A stretch of 64,000 bases of DNA from Bettongia penicillata ogilbyi (lineage: Eukaryota > Chordata > Mammalia > Diprotodontia > Potoroidae), in the NCBI GenBank assembly GCA_023548195.1, contig JAJHZJ010000531.1, positions 5,420,400 through 5,484,399 of the forward strand. Direction: 5' to 3'. Under the pieces are notes generated by a model. It saw only the letters and a program-made list of their open reading frames with translations, had not been told where the DNA came from and did not search any database. Positions 45,131-56,400 of the stretch are shown here, piece by piece; within the stretch, counting starts at the first letter, position 1, and each line of letters starts with the position of its first letter. A program made the translations under genes and the position numbers.

Positions 45131-46325
45131 CCTCTTGTATGCACTTTATTTCTCTTCTGGCTCAGTCACCACCTCGATGCAAGCCCTCATCACTTCATTC
45201 CAGTACTACTGCAATAGCCTTCTGATTGACCTCCCCCCACTCAGTCCATCTTTCACTCAGTTTATATTCCTGAAGCCCAGATCTAGCAATTTCATTCTAT
45301 CTTCAATAAAGTCTAGTGCAGAGGTTCCCAAAGTGGGTAGTACTGCCCTTTGGGGGGCACTGGAATGACCCAGGAGGGCAGTGGTAGCCTTAGGGGCAAT
45401 TGGGAGGAGGTGTTGAATAAAAATAAAGGGATGGTGGAAGCATAAGAAAAAAAAGAGAAGAAAATTTTGAAAAACCATTGGTACATGTTTCATTTGTTGT
45501 GTAACAAGTTGTAGTGATTACATTAATTTCCAAATAAACACACAAAATGCAAGTTATACTGAATCAGTGATCAAATCCTCCAACAGGTCTTAATAAGCAA
45601 GTATTGACAGGCTAGCATGTGGTGCATTTTGGGGAAATCTAGCATGCATCTGCAGGAATATGTACATGTAATGACTTGTTTGCAATATGATACTATATGG
45701 TTGTGATACTATGTCATCAAAATTTCAATGCAGGAAAAAAATCCACAAATTTACAATAAATTATTAAATTTGTGTCATTTAAAAAAATTATATTTTTCAA
45801 TGATGCAAATTTAGAAAAAACCGTTTAGGGATTAAAGAAAGTGGATTTCCAGGGGGACTCTATTTGGCTTTTTAAAGTTATTATAACCCAGTCCCTTATT
45901 GCCTGTCTAATCTTCTTATACCTTATTCCCTTGTGAGTCTATGATCTAGTAACTAGCATCCTTCCTGTTGGTCCCACATGACACTTACCTTACAAATAAG
46001 TTTTTTTTATTGGCTTCCCCTATGCCTATAATTCTTTCTGTCTTCACCTATCCCTCCTGGTTTCCTGCAAGTCTCAGCTAAAATTCCACCTTCTGCAAGA
46101 AGCTTTCCCTTATCTTAATTAATGTTAGTGCCCCACCCCCCTCCATTTCCTGTGTATAACTATTTGTACATAGTTCTTTGCTTATTGTCTCTCCCCTCCC
46201 CCATCATTAGATCATAAATTCTTGAAGGCAAAAACTGCTTTCACTTTTTGGTTTCCCCAGGACTTAGCACAATGCTTGGCATACAGGTGGCCCTTAATAA
46301 ATGCTTGTTGATTCGATTTGATCTT
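45131..46325 (+). mobile_element. L2 3' half, split by a hAT-like element
   Basis: The left part (45131-45318) contains 'ttccagtactactgcaatagccttctgattgacctccc', the L2 coding motif encoding the YCNSL region. After the insertion, 'tggctttttaaagttattataacccag', 'ctaatcttcttataccttattccc' and the long L2 3' UTR follow. The end is 'agcacaatgcttggcatac...aataaatgcttgttgattcg'. The open frame 45135-45368 crosses the L2/hAT junction. Confidence 0.85.
45319..45861 (+). mobile_element. hAT-like element in L2
   Basis: Begins CAGAGGTTCCCAAAGTGGGTAGTACTGCCC. The interior matches the element at 37021-37601 on the opposite strand over several hundred bases. The right end near 'ccagggggactcta' is degraded, and no clear 8-bp duplication remains. 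Confidence 0.72.
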
Positions 46326-46700
46326 GAAAGCAGGGAGGTATCACCTCTATCTGAAGTTTTTCTTCTCTAGGCTGAATGTCTAGTTCTTCCAATTATTCTC
46401 CTCTGGCATGATTCCCAGGCCCTTTATCACCCCAATCATCCACCTCTGGACATTCTCCAGTATAGCAATGGCCTTGATGGCATCAGAAATGAACCCAATA
46501 CTTCAGAGTTGGTTGGAGCAAATGTGGCAATATTAGCAGCAATTTAATCCTGGAAAACTATTCCCCTCAATGAAGTCTAATATTGACATTTTCTTCTTTA
46601 GCTGTTAACACATATCGTGTTTGCTGCTCACTAAAAGATCCTGCTTTCTTGTCACAGCTCCCTCATTATATATATTCAAAGGCAAGTTTTTGATCCCAAG

Positions 46701-46915
46701 CAGAGTGATATATGGTGGAACAATGGATAGAGCACCAGGCCTGGAGTCAGGAGAACTTGAGTCCAAATCTGTTAGCCCTGTTTGCTTCAGTTTCCTCATC
46801 TGTAAAATGAGCTGAAGAAGGAAAGGACAAGTTGCTCCAGGATCTTTGCCAAGAAAACCCCAAATAGGGTCACAAAGAGTTTGTACAACTTCAATGACTG
46901 AACAAAAATAACCCC
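46701..46915 (+). mobile_element. SINE-A in CR1
   Basis: 'gtggaacaatggatagagcaccaggcctggagtcagg', 'ctgtttgcttcagtttcctcatctgtaaaatgagctg', 'aaaaccccaaatagggtcacaaagag'. Confidence 0.92.
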
Positions 46916-46967
46916 GATCTATACATTGATCCCTTTTAACTGTTGATCATACAGGAACATGTTCCAT

Positions 46968-47100
46968 TGGGAGTCAGAGAATCTGTGACTTTAGCTAAGT
47001 CCCTTAACCTCATCGGATCTCAGTTTCTTCACCTTTACAGGAAGGGGGTTGGATTAGATGATGTCTATCATCTCTTTCAGCTTTAAATGTAGGATCTGAA
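46968..47100 (+). mobile_element. SINE (MIR-type) in CR1
   Basis: 'gactttagctaagtcccttaacctcatcgg', 'cttcacctttacaggaagggggttggattagatgatg'. Confidence 0.75.
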
Positions 47101-47565
47101 AATCGGACTAGATTAAGCTCAAGGTTTTAGCCTTTTCAGTTTTCTCTTTGTTTTTTGTTCCTGGCTCCATCATCAAAGGTTAGATATCCCTCACAGCTTT
47201 GTGTCATTTATTGATTTGGTAAGCATTCCACCTATGCCTTCTTCCACATCATTGATAAAATGTTAATAAAAACAGAACCAAGGAAAGATCCCTAGGGCAA
47301 TCCACTAAAAACCTCCTTCCAAGTTTACATCAAACCATTAATAACTACTCTTTGGGTCCAACCACTCATCTAGACTCAAACTCTCCTAAATGTATAATCT
47401 AGCACACATTTTTCTAGCTTTTCTACAAACTTCCCCCCAAACAAAAGCAAAAAAAAAACTTGCTAAAAATACTTGTAACCTAGAGCTATTGTATTCAGAT
47501 TTACCAATCTATCAAAAAAAAAAAGATGAGGTTAGTCTGATACAACTCGTTCAGTGCCTACAATT

Positions 47566-48849
47566 TTCATCCAGAATTCCTGAATATATTTCAAATAACC
47601 TTGCCTTTTTCTCAGAACAATAGGTATATCCACTTTCAAAACAGAAGATGACAATTGTATTTTGTGTAACCTGGACTTGGACCTTCCTACAGAGTCACTG
47701 CCATAAAAATCTTGGAGGATCAAGGGACCCAGTTAGTCAGGTAGACCAAATTCCCAGGTACTGATGGTCTTGAATTTGACTTTGGACAGACCTTGGAGCT
47801 CAAAGGGTGAGGATCCATAAAGGGAAACCATAAAGACTTATAAGAAGGCTGTGCCAGCCTGGGGCAGAATGCTGACCCAGAGCCGAGAATAGAGGAGGCA
47901 TCAGAACATTGGATAGCACCTGCATCATTTATCATTATTCAATCAGGCAAGTCCCTAGCTCCCTGTAGAACTCCATGACGATACCTCTGTGGACAGGGCC
48001 AAGCATCTGTTACACTTGTGAAAACCAATCAGCAGGTTTGGAAAGGGGTTCTTGACTCCATCAGATCACCTCCCTTCAGTGTAAGCAAAGTTTAATTAGA
48101 ACAATGGAGAATTATCTGAATCTTGAAGTTTTCCAGCAAAGACTTCAGAATTTCCCTTAGCAACCATGTCCAATGCCCCAGATACTTCAGTTCAAGAATT
48201 TCTTTTTTTATGTGCAAATCAAATCTTGGTTTTGATTCTATGCTTACTGGAGATGGAGAATAGCTGACTGCAATCCTTCGTAGAACTGTCCTCATATTCT
48301 CTTAGACAATTATTGGGTTACTCCTCTAATTTTTCTTTTCTAGTATAAACAAACCTAGTTCCTTTTTCTGAGGGGTTAAATACCCTATCCTTTTTTTAAT
48401 AATATTTAATGCCTCCCTCAGGATCTTCCCCTGTTTCTCTACATCCCTGGGACAGGGGCTTCCTGTATTTAGCTATACTGAAGGAACTCTGGTCTTCCAT
48501 GTTACTGGAAAAGAGACTCAATAGATATTAGTGACATTTCTTTCTCAAAACATTAAAGATGAAATTAGCTTACCTCAACATGCTTATTATAGGTCATAAT
48601 ATAGGGCACTAAAATAGATTTAAATTAATCTTTTTTCTCAAATTCTTCAAATTATCCTTTGTCCCCAGGGATATAGTATTACCTACCCCTTCTTCATCCC
48701 TCAAAGTAACCTGCAACCAAATTGGCTTAGGAAATAACTTCCCTAAGGAAAAAAATAGACATGATGTTATTTTTATAGAACCCAATGCTGGGGACAGGTG
48801 GTTTTCTTCTAACGTTATACATGTGTTTATAAGAGAAGAATTGTGGCAT
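47566..48849. other. Unassigned sequence
   Basis: About 1.3 kb without a secure repeat; frames of 60-77 codons are unfamiliar. The left edge may still be CR1. Confidence 0.35.
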
Positions 48850-48995
48850 GATTTGAGCTCTTACCTCACAGGATTATCATGAGGCTCAAATGAAATAAAA
48901 ATGTAATACTAAAATGTAAAAACATGTAAATGCATGCAAATGCAAAACATAAATTTTTGCAAACCTTAAATCACTAAATAAATATTAGCTGTTGT
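48850..48995 (+). mobile_element. SINE-B 3' part
   Basis: 'cttacctcacaggattatcatgaggctcaaatgaaataaa', 'gcaaaccttaaatcactaaataaatattagctgttg'. Confidence 0.75.
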
Positions 48996-49520
48996 TGTTG
49001 TAGTTGTGGAGTTAGAAGAGAGAAGGTTTATCCGTCATTGGGGCATGAGAGAAGGAAAAAAGGGGATGAAGCTGGAATTGACTATGACAAGAATCTCCAG
49101 GGATATCTCTTAGCTGTGGGGCAAAGCATCAGGAATTGTCACCATGTATCTGGATATGGAATGGGATGGGGGTGCAGTGTTCTGGGAAGCCGAGAGGAGA
49201 ATGTCTCTCTGTAGCTCCCGTCCTCCTCTTCGAGGAGAAGGGCGGAAGATTCTGCCAGGCTCAGGAACATTTAAGGGGTATCAGGATTAGAGAGGCTACT
49301 ACCATAGCTGTTAGGTTGCCCAGATTATAAAAATCCAGTGCCACCATGAACACCCTTTTCTGGGGATAGCAAATTCAGATGGCCAGTACTACAGTGACTC
49401 TGGGATCCCCACTTTGCTCAAGGCAAGTACTTCATTGACATCAGCTCCTGTGAACATTGTCCACTTCCCAAATAACCCACAACAAATACTGACATTGCAA
49501 TGAATGTAGCTGCCTATGCA
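48996..49520. other. Unassigned sequence
   Basis: GC-richer from 49130 to 49300; nothing recognised. Confidence 0.35.
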
Positions 49521-49554
49521 CAAACACACACACGTGTGCGCACTCACATACACA

Positions 49555-49595
<41 letters not shown>
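49521..49595. repeat. (CA)n microsatellite
   Basis: Interrupted CA tract; frames across it on either strand (Cys/Val or His/Thr) are its translation. Confidence 0.97.
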
Positions 49596-49597
<2 letters not shown>

Positions 49598-49829
49598 CCC
49601 TCCACGCTTTTTGGTGACTTCCTTCTCATTCACATCTCGTAGGAAACTGATCAGTCTCTCCGCACCCAATAAGATAATGCGTGCCAAATAGCGGCTGCTA
49701 TCTGCCTTCACCAAATCACATATATACCAATAACCTTTCTATGCAAGGACAGCCCCAAATAGGCCCCTTAACCCATTCCCAAATGTGAGAACTCTATTTA
49801 TCAATGCAAGTTAACAACTCACCTGTGAT

Positions 49830-49985
49830 TTTATAGTTTTAGAGAATTATCTGCTATACATAGAAAGGTTAAGCGATCTGCCCCGCGTGGCTACCTGGCC
49901 CCAGCTGGTCACAGAGTTGGCAAGGGAAGAACTTAAGTATCCTTCTTCCTGCCACAAAACCTAGTCATCTAATCACTATAGTAAC
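49830..49985 (-). mobile_element. MIR fragment
   Basis: 'gaaaggttaagcgatctgcccc', 'ctggtcacagagttggcaagg', 'ctagtcatctaatcactat'. Confidence 0.65.
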
Positions 49986-50011
49986 TCTAGTAACAATAAT
50001 ACAGCAAAACT

Positions 50012-50500
50012 AACAATATGCTACATACTGTAATATACTTAATTCATATTACTAATATAATTAGCAATAATATAATATATTTAGTAATATAGCAATACTA
50101 ACAATATACTACATATTATAATATACTTAATTCATATTACTAATATAATTAGTAATAATATAATTAATATACTTAGTAATAATATAGTAATACTAATAAT
50201 ACACTACATGCTAATATACTATAGTAATGATACACTAATACCAAGAACAGTAATATAATAACTAGCAATACACTATATACCATACTAGTATATTTAATAA
50301 TAATATGGTAATGCTAATAATATTAATATAGTAACACTACTATTATACTCTAAGCTATATTAATACATTTAGTAATAATACAATAATGCTAATAACAATA
50401 TAGTAACAGGAATGACATATTATATACTATACTAATATATAGCAATAACATAGAAATACTAATATTACTAATTTTGCTAATTTACTGTTTTTAATTTTTT
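50012..50500. repeat. Degenerate AT-rich minisatellite
   Basis: Diverged tandem units starting with aacaatatgctacat (50012), aacaatatactacat (50100), aataatacactacat (50195) and agcaatacactatat (about 50263), so the spacing is about 70-95 bp. Units 1 and 2 share a nearly identical stretch around 'aatatacttaattcatattac'. Between them are irregular taataa runs. Confidence 0.8.
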
Positions 50501-50539
50501 TCCTTTACTACTGTTACTAAAAGTAATACAGCAATAACA

Positions 50540-50640
50540 ATAGAGGCCAATACATACGATGATTTAGCACTTACAAGGTCTTCTATATGTTATCTCAGTT
50601 GAGTCTCCAGTAAGGCACCAAGGCAGAAAGGCCTTATTAG
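50540..50640 (-). mobile_element. MIR fragment
   Basis: 'gatgatttagcacttacaagg', 'tatgttatctcagttgagtctcc' match the antisense MIR end. Confidence 0.6.
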
Positions 50641-50794
50641 GCCAGGGTGATTAGAGTTGAAGAATAGCTGACCACAGTGCTACCTAGAATTGTCCTTCAC
50701 CTGAATGGTCTCCCTCCCACCCAAGCACCCATCTTTTCCCTCTGGCCTTGGGGAGGCTCAGCCACAGTGCGAGGGAGGGTTCAGCACTTCAGGA

Positions 50795-50912
50795 AGCAAC
50801 CTTGGGCAAGTCATTTGTCTCTGGAGTTCAGTTTCTTCATCTGTAAAATGGAAATGTTGCATTATATGGCCTCTGAGGTCCCTCCCACCTCTAAATCAGT
50901 GATGCTAAGAGG
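50795..50912 (+). mobile_element. SINE (MIR-type) 3' part
   Basis: 'ccttgggcaagtcatttgtctctgg', 'cagtttcttcatctgtaaaatgg', 'tatggcctctgaggtccctccca'. Confidence 0.85.
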
Positions 50913-51054
50913 TGGGAGCCACTGGAAGCTTTTGTCATCCTCTCCCCTCAATCTTGCCTTCATGAGGAAGATATGACTTCTTTAGCCCCCAAATAGATAT
51001 AAGCACTGTTTCTGGAGACAATCTGGTACTAGAGTGCTGCTGTTCTTGGGGTAA

Positions 51055-51235
51055 TAGATTTAGAGTTGGAAAGATCCTCAGACCATGGATTTAAAACTAG
51101 AATCATCTAATTTTATATATCAGAAAACAGTCCTAGAGAAGTTAAGTGACTCACCTAATGTTGCACTGGCAATAAATACCAAAGGTGGGATTTGAATCCA
51201 GGCCCTTGTATTCCAAATTCAGTGTGCTCCATCTT
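51055..51235 (-). mobile_element. MIR SINE
   Basis: 'gttaagtgactcacctaatgttgcactggc', 'ggtgggatttgaatccaggcccttg', 'cagtgtgctccatc'. Confidence 0.8.
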
Positions 51236-51289
51236 AAAAAAAAAGAGAGAAGAATTTTGGTAGATACAGATGTAATAGAAGCACATCTT

Positions 51290-51478
51290 GGGCATGGAGG
51301 ATAGTCTTTGACGAAAGAGTTAGTGAACCTGGGTTCAAATTCTGTCACTACCTTTAGGACCTCTGGCAAGATACTTGAACTCAATAGGCCTTAGCTGCTT
51401 CTTCTATAAAATGAGAGGGCTTGACTCTATTACTTGACTCTTAAGTCTCTTCCAACTATAAATCTATGATTTTTAGGT
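51290..51478 (+). mobile_element. SINE-B
   Basis: 'gaacctgggttcaaattctgtc', 'tggcaagatacttgaactcaat', 'cttctataaaatgagagggcttgac', 'cttccaactataaatctatga'. Confidence 0.8.
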
Positions 51479-51489
51479 TCCTGTATTTC

Positions 51490-52180
51490 CCCTAGATCAC
51501 AGAGTGGCTCATAGTCTAACCTAGTGAGAAAAGGGAATCCATGAAAGGAAGCAATATAAAATAAGTCTGGGATGCTAGAGTTCAGATATTCAACCTATAC
51601 GCAACAGGTAGCCACTAAGCATTTTTGGGTGAAGGAGTGAGATGTTAAGATCTATCTATTAAGATTATTCTTTTAGCTATGTGAAGGATGGAGTAGAAAA
51701 AGGGAGCAATAGGAAACAGGGAGACCAGTTGGAACAGTTCTGTCCTAGTCTAGGCATCGGTAGTGAAGGCCTGGATGAGGGTGATGGTCATGTGAGTGGA
51801 GAGGAGGGGAAAGGAAGGAGATGAGGGTTTACTGTGGAGGGAGAATTGGTAGGATTTGACAGCTAATTAGATTGTAGTGAGGGTGGAGGTGAAGGAAGAT
51901 GGAAGAGTCAAAGATCTCTCCAAGGTTTGGGTGCTAGGTGACTGCAGGGAGAAGAATACCATTCAAAGAAACAGAGGCAAGTTGGCAAGAAGGGGCATGT
52001 GTAGTGGGAAGGTGATGAAGTTCAGTTTTGGAGCGTGCAGACCTGGGATATCAAGATAGAGATACCAACAATCAGTTGGGGATTTGGGGGTGGAGATGGA
52101 TTTGAGAATAGTAGAACATTTTAAAGCACGGTTGTCGGGATTTTCCACTTTGGAGGTGTGGGAGAGTCAGGCAAGTTTAA
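51490..52180 (-). mobile_element. L2 LINE, 5' part of the 3' half
   Basis: Antisense L2 coding region: 'gggagaccagttggaacagttctgtcctagtctaggca', 'ggtttactgtggagg', 'aggatttgacagctaattag', 'agttcagttttggagcgtgc'. No usable open frame remains. Confidence 0.75.
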
Positions 52181-52639
52181 ACTTAATCTGAAAACTAAAG
52201 ATGTCCTTCTAATCACTTTAAAAAAAACCCCAAGAATCTCCTAGAGTTATTTCTGTTTCACCAGCAGGCAAAGATTTGTGAGACGATCTTCTAGGTCAAG
52301 AGACTAGTGTGAGAAAAGATGTAAAGTCAGACGTACAGGAGGCATTCGGTAAGATCTTTCACATGCCCTTCTCTCAAAAGTAAAAGCATTGCGTAAATTC
52401 AAACTAAAAAGAGAACCTGTAAGCTGATCATATAGAGCCTTGAAATACTTTTCCATTTTGTATTTCCTTTCCAAAGTAGGTAACCCAATATCATTCTCGA
52501 GGTGGAAGAAGTGGACATGTTCATACTCTGAAGGTGAGTGACATCATGAGTTTCAGAGGTCTAGAGGTCCTAGGTCCAAAGACTAAAACTCACCGATGGC
52601 AAAGTTTCTGCCACAGTGAAGAAAACCACTAAGAAATCA
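52181..52639. other. Unassigned sequence
   Basis: Nothing secure. Confidence 0.35.
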
Positions 52640-53265
52640 ATTCAGGTCAACAAGTATTTACTAAGCTTCTACTGGGTGCCACCCACTGTTGTAAGTGCTG
52701 GAGATACAGATTAGGGCAAAAATAGTCCCTGCTCTCAAGGAGTTTACGATCTAGTTGTTGTCCATTCTCAAAGAGGGCCAAAATGACATCACTATGCTAG
52801 AGTCAAGTTTCAATATTGAGAAAGACAACATATAAACAATTACATGCAAACGAGATTGTACACAGGATAAAGTGGAAATAATCTTAGAGGGAAGGCTCCA
52901 GCATTAAAAGGAACTGGGAAAGACTTCTGGGAGAAGGTGGGATTTTAGCTGAGACTTGAAGAATGCCATGAGATAGAGACAAGAAGGGAGAGATTTCCAA
53001 ATATGGGGGACAGTCATGAAAATTCACAAAGTATGGGGATAGATGGTTTTGTGCACAACAGCAAGGACTTGGCCAGTGTCACTGGACTATGGAATGTGTG
53101 GAAGAAAGCAAGGTCTAGGAAGACTGAAATGGTAAAAGGAGTGAGGTTATCGAGGGCTATAAAAGCCAGACAGATTTTGTGTCTGACTCTGGAGGAGCCA
53201 CTAGAGTTTATTGAATAAGAGAGTGACACGGTTAGAGCTTTACTTACTTGCTTTGATAGCTTGAG
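52640..53265 (-). mobile_element. L2 3' half, split by an RTE tail
   Basis: From the terminus 'caagtatttactaagcttctactgggtgcc', through 'ctgctctcaaggagtttacgatctag', to coding DNA 'gagggctataaaagccagacag'. Antisense throughout; interrupted at about 52757-52812. Confidence 0.82.
52757..52812 (+). mobile_element. RTE 3' tail fragment
   Basis: 'tgttgtccattctcaaagagggccaaaatgacatcact' is the antisense of the shared RTE/RTE-SINE terminus seen in sense at 61692-61735. Inserted within L2. By that comparison the element strand is minus; shown here in plus coordinates. Confidence 0.6.
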
Positions 53266-53644
53266 TGGATAACAGTTAAGGGGAGCCCAAGCCCTGCACC
53301 CCGACTCCTCCTTATTCCTTGTTTGTCCAAAGATGGGGATTTTGAGGGAGACGGTGCAGAGCCAAAGTGAAGTATAAAATGATTGATCAGCAGTTTTGCA
53401 AAATGCTTTATGTTTAGAAAAGATTTAAGCGTGGAGCCTCCTAAAACATTATAATAGTAGACATTACTGAATCATGTCTTAGGTTATTGTGTCCATGTGT
53501 GCCATGAACCTTTTGTGTCTTTCAATGTTTCTTTAATGTGTAGGAAATAAATAACTTGCTGTGTGCCTTATTCACATTATATATCAAGTAGACTACTTTT
53601 TAAGAAGACTTAAACGTAAGCCCAAATCTAAGTTTAAATAAGTT
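53266..53644. other. Unassigned sequence
   Basis: Nothing recognised. Confidence 0.35.
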
Positions 53645-55425
53645 CCCGTTTCCAGATTTTCTCTCTACTGACATCACTCAGCACTTTTCTTCTCTTGAGC
53701 TTCATATAATCAAGTACATCACTCAATCCAGATTCTAGAAGATGTTGTCTACCAAATTCTAAGACATGCCCCTTCCTTTCTCAGCGAATTCTATCTACCT
53801 GCCACAGTCTTCCTCTCTACCTCATATTCTCCCTTTATTCTAGATTTCTTTGATATTCCTTTGCCTACCCTAACTTCCTAGTTCCTTAAACTACTCAATT
53901 CCCATGACTTACTCCTCCATACCACTCCAGCTACACAAAAAAATAGTAATAAATTTTAACTCCTCCTATGTCTGACACTTCCAAAACCTACTCTTCATCC
54001 TCACCATGACCTAGTTCCTTCATCCCTCAGTACCATCTATCCTAAATCATACCCCTGGCCTAACTACTTCCTCCTCCATTCCTAATCTCAACCCCATCAT
54101 GAACCACTATAGATCTATACTGCCCTCTACTCCTAAATCCTCCTTTCCTCATCCTAATGCCAATCACACCTCTCCTAACCCCTAACTCTGAAAAGAACTG
54201 GTAGAAAGCATGAAAACAAGCTGCCTGGGTTTCACTGTTAATTTCTATTAGTTCATATCAATTGAATCCTCACTGTAGCAAGGAAATCCTCCTCCTCCTC
54301 CCTAACTTGCTCACTAAAACACTCAGTGCATCAGCTGGTCCAAATATGCTCTTCTTTCCTTAAGTCTGTGTCTCTCCTCACTTTCTCACCTGAAGAGCTT
54401 ATATGGTACTTCACTGAAAAGAAAAATGGAGGCCATTCCCTGAGAGGTCTTTCTTTGCTCCCTCTCTTTAGATCTCTCTGATAGCATCACTCCAGTCTCT
54501 AATAATGGGGAGACATTTTTTGCTCACTAAGGTCAGCGCTTCTACCTGTATCTACCTGTACCTGCCTTCATCCCATCTTTTGTCATCTTCTCTGGCAGAT
54601 TGTTCCTACCTCTCATCCTCAAGCTCTCCTTTTTAGTGGCCCCTTCTCTATTGCCTACAAATGATCTCATTCCTACCTATCATTAAAAGACTTTCACCAG
54701 ATTCTACCATGTAGACTACCTATTGCCCTTTATCTCTCCTCCCTTTCTTAGCTTACATCCTTGAAAAATAAAACCTTCATTTCTTCTTTTTCATTCTCTT
54801 CTAAATCTTCTGGAATCCATTCTAAACTCTTATCATTCAACTGAAACTGCTCTCTCCAAAGGGCCTAATGATCTCTTAATTCCCAAATCTAAGTGGCCTT
54901 TTCTCAATCCTCCTTGACTACTCCAGTAGCTTTGCCAAGAAAACCCCAAATGGGGTCACAAAGAGTAGAATGTGACTGAAAAACAAGTGAACAACATTTG
55001 ATGTTTAAAGTTCTTCACAGCCTTCCTACCTCTCCATTCTTCTTACATACTCCCTTTCATGAATTCTGTGACCCAGTCATATAAACCCACGTGCTACTCT
55101 TCAAACATGATGCTCCATCTCCTGCCCCTACATTGTCTCTATATCTTTCATTGGCTGCCTCCCATTTCTGAATCTTCTCCCTCTTCCACTTCTTCCACAT
55201 TCCCATCTCACCACCTCTTACAATTTCTGGCTGCCTTTAAAATCAGTTCAAACACCACCTCCTACAATGCCTCTGAGTCTATTTCCTTCTATCTTATATG
55301 TACAGATGTATATAAATGTTGTTTTTCCCCATCCAAATGTAAGATCCTTGAGGGTTTGGAATTTCTCATACTTTCACTCATGAGCTCACATCGAATACAC
55401 TCTCCCACTCCCAACAGGGATTAAC
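53645..55425 (+). pseudogene. Long L2 fragment with RT remnant
   Basis: Sense L2 over roughly 1.8 kb, pyrimidine-rich. The RT start region is at 54720-54770, corresponding to YRPISLLPxxxKLLEK ('tatctctcctccctttcttagc...catccttgaaaaa'). At 54855-54915 the DNA encodes LSKGPNDLLIPKSKWPF, the segment before the catalytic DLSAAFDTVDH. That motif is cut by a SINE-A tail. The 3' part follows with 'tatctttcattggctgcctccc' and 'aatgtaagatccttgagg'. Stops are frequent, and the frame 55059-55424 is incidental. The part left of about 54480 is assigned by continuity. Confidence 0.68.
54919..54990 (+). mobile_element. SINE-A tail in L2
   Basis: 'tactccagtagctttgccaagaaaaccccaaatggggtcacaaagag' with 'gtgactgaaaaac': only the 3' end of the SINE. 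Confidence 0.88.
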
Positions 55426-56114
55426 CAGTTGACATCAGTTAATATATATACTTTTGCAAAAGTATATTTACCGAGAAGATATAGCAATGACAGAAGTTAC
55501 AAAACATCCCTTGAAACCAGAGACACACTATCTCCCCTGCACACACAAATTCAGTCCTTAATAAGAATCTCAAATTTAGAGCATAAAGATATGGAGACAT
55601 CTATTTTAAGAACTCACATAACTGAGAAGTCCCTCTTGGCCTAGGAGTGCTTTACCCCCTTCACTGCCCCCTCATCCCCCTGCCAGTTATTTCTAGGTAT
55701 TGCAAAGCCATGAATGAGCTGCTTCCTTGGTCAGTTGAACTAGCTCCTTTCATAAGTTGGCGTCTCACCTGCAAAGTCAATCCCCTGATGGCTAGGGTCA
55801 AGCAGATTGCTCCTCACTGGACTCAGCTGCCATTGTTGCTAACTTTGAGGAGAACTTTTACGACTCTTCTGATTTTTCAAAGCTCATGAGGATATAATTT
55901 AATTCACCCACAGTCAGTAAAGAATAAAAACAAATAGACAATAGAAAGTTTTGTGGTCACATGGTGACTGGGTGGGAGATTGCACCCACAGTCTCTCCTC
56001 TAAAGAATGGCCCACAGTAAACTTTCTCACTCCAAAGACATCAGGAAAGGGACACGTGCAAAAATAAAAAGTATCAAAGGAGAATACAAGTGATTTTGCA
56101 AACTCAGTTCTACT
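55426..56114 (+). repeat. Unclassified interspersed repeat, copy 1
   Basis: Shares an ordered series with 59060-59850: 'ttgacatcagttaa' / 'ttgacatcatttaac', 'tatttaccgagaagatatagcaatgacagaagtta' / 'catttactgtaaaaatatagtaagaatagaaatta', and later 'gtggtcac...gtggg' type segments. No family is recognised. The orientation shown is relative only. Confidence 0.5.
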
Positions 56115-56400
56115 CAATCAATAATCCATCAAAAAACATTCATTAAACCCTTATTGTAAGCCATAGACAGTGTTAAGCATGGAGAATTTAAAGGAGAAAA
56201 ATAGGGTACTTGTCCTAAAATAACTTATCTTCTAATGGGGGAAATAACATTGAACATCTATGTAAGATATAGACAGTGCTAGGGAGAAGGTAATCTCAGA
56301 GGAAGGCACTGTTGGTAACAGGGTGGGGAGGAGACAGAAAGACTTCTCACAGAAGGTAGGATTTGAGCTGGGTCCCTGAAGCAGAAACTTCAGTATCTGG
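56115..56400 (-). mobile_element. L2 3' end
   Basis: 'cattcattaaacccttattgtaagcc', 'acttatcttctaatgggggaaata', 'cttctcacagaaggtaggatttgagctggg'. Confidence 0.75.

Larger units (their letters stand above)
46330..47565 (-). pseudogene. CR1/L3 LINE, split by SINEs
   Basis: Antisense CR1 from its 3' side ('aggccctttatcaccccaatcatccacctctggacattctccag') to the RT ('gaggttagtctgatacaac' at about 47527). The site for the catalytic FADDTKL is the reverse complement of 47190-47215 and reads SINDTKL, so the first catalytic Asp is lost. 'actctttgggtccaaccactcatc' and 'cctagggcaatccactaaaaacctccttcc' are also CR1 landmarks. Two SINEs interrupt it. Confidence 0.8.

Noticed and set aside
49521..49595. CRISPR-like or structured repeat array
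   Set aside because: Plain CA dinucleotide microsatellite; no spacers.
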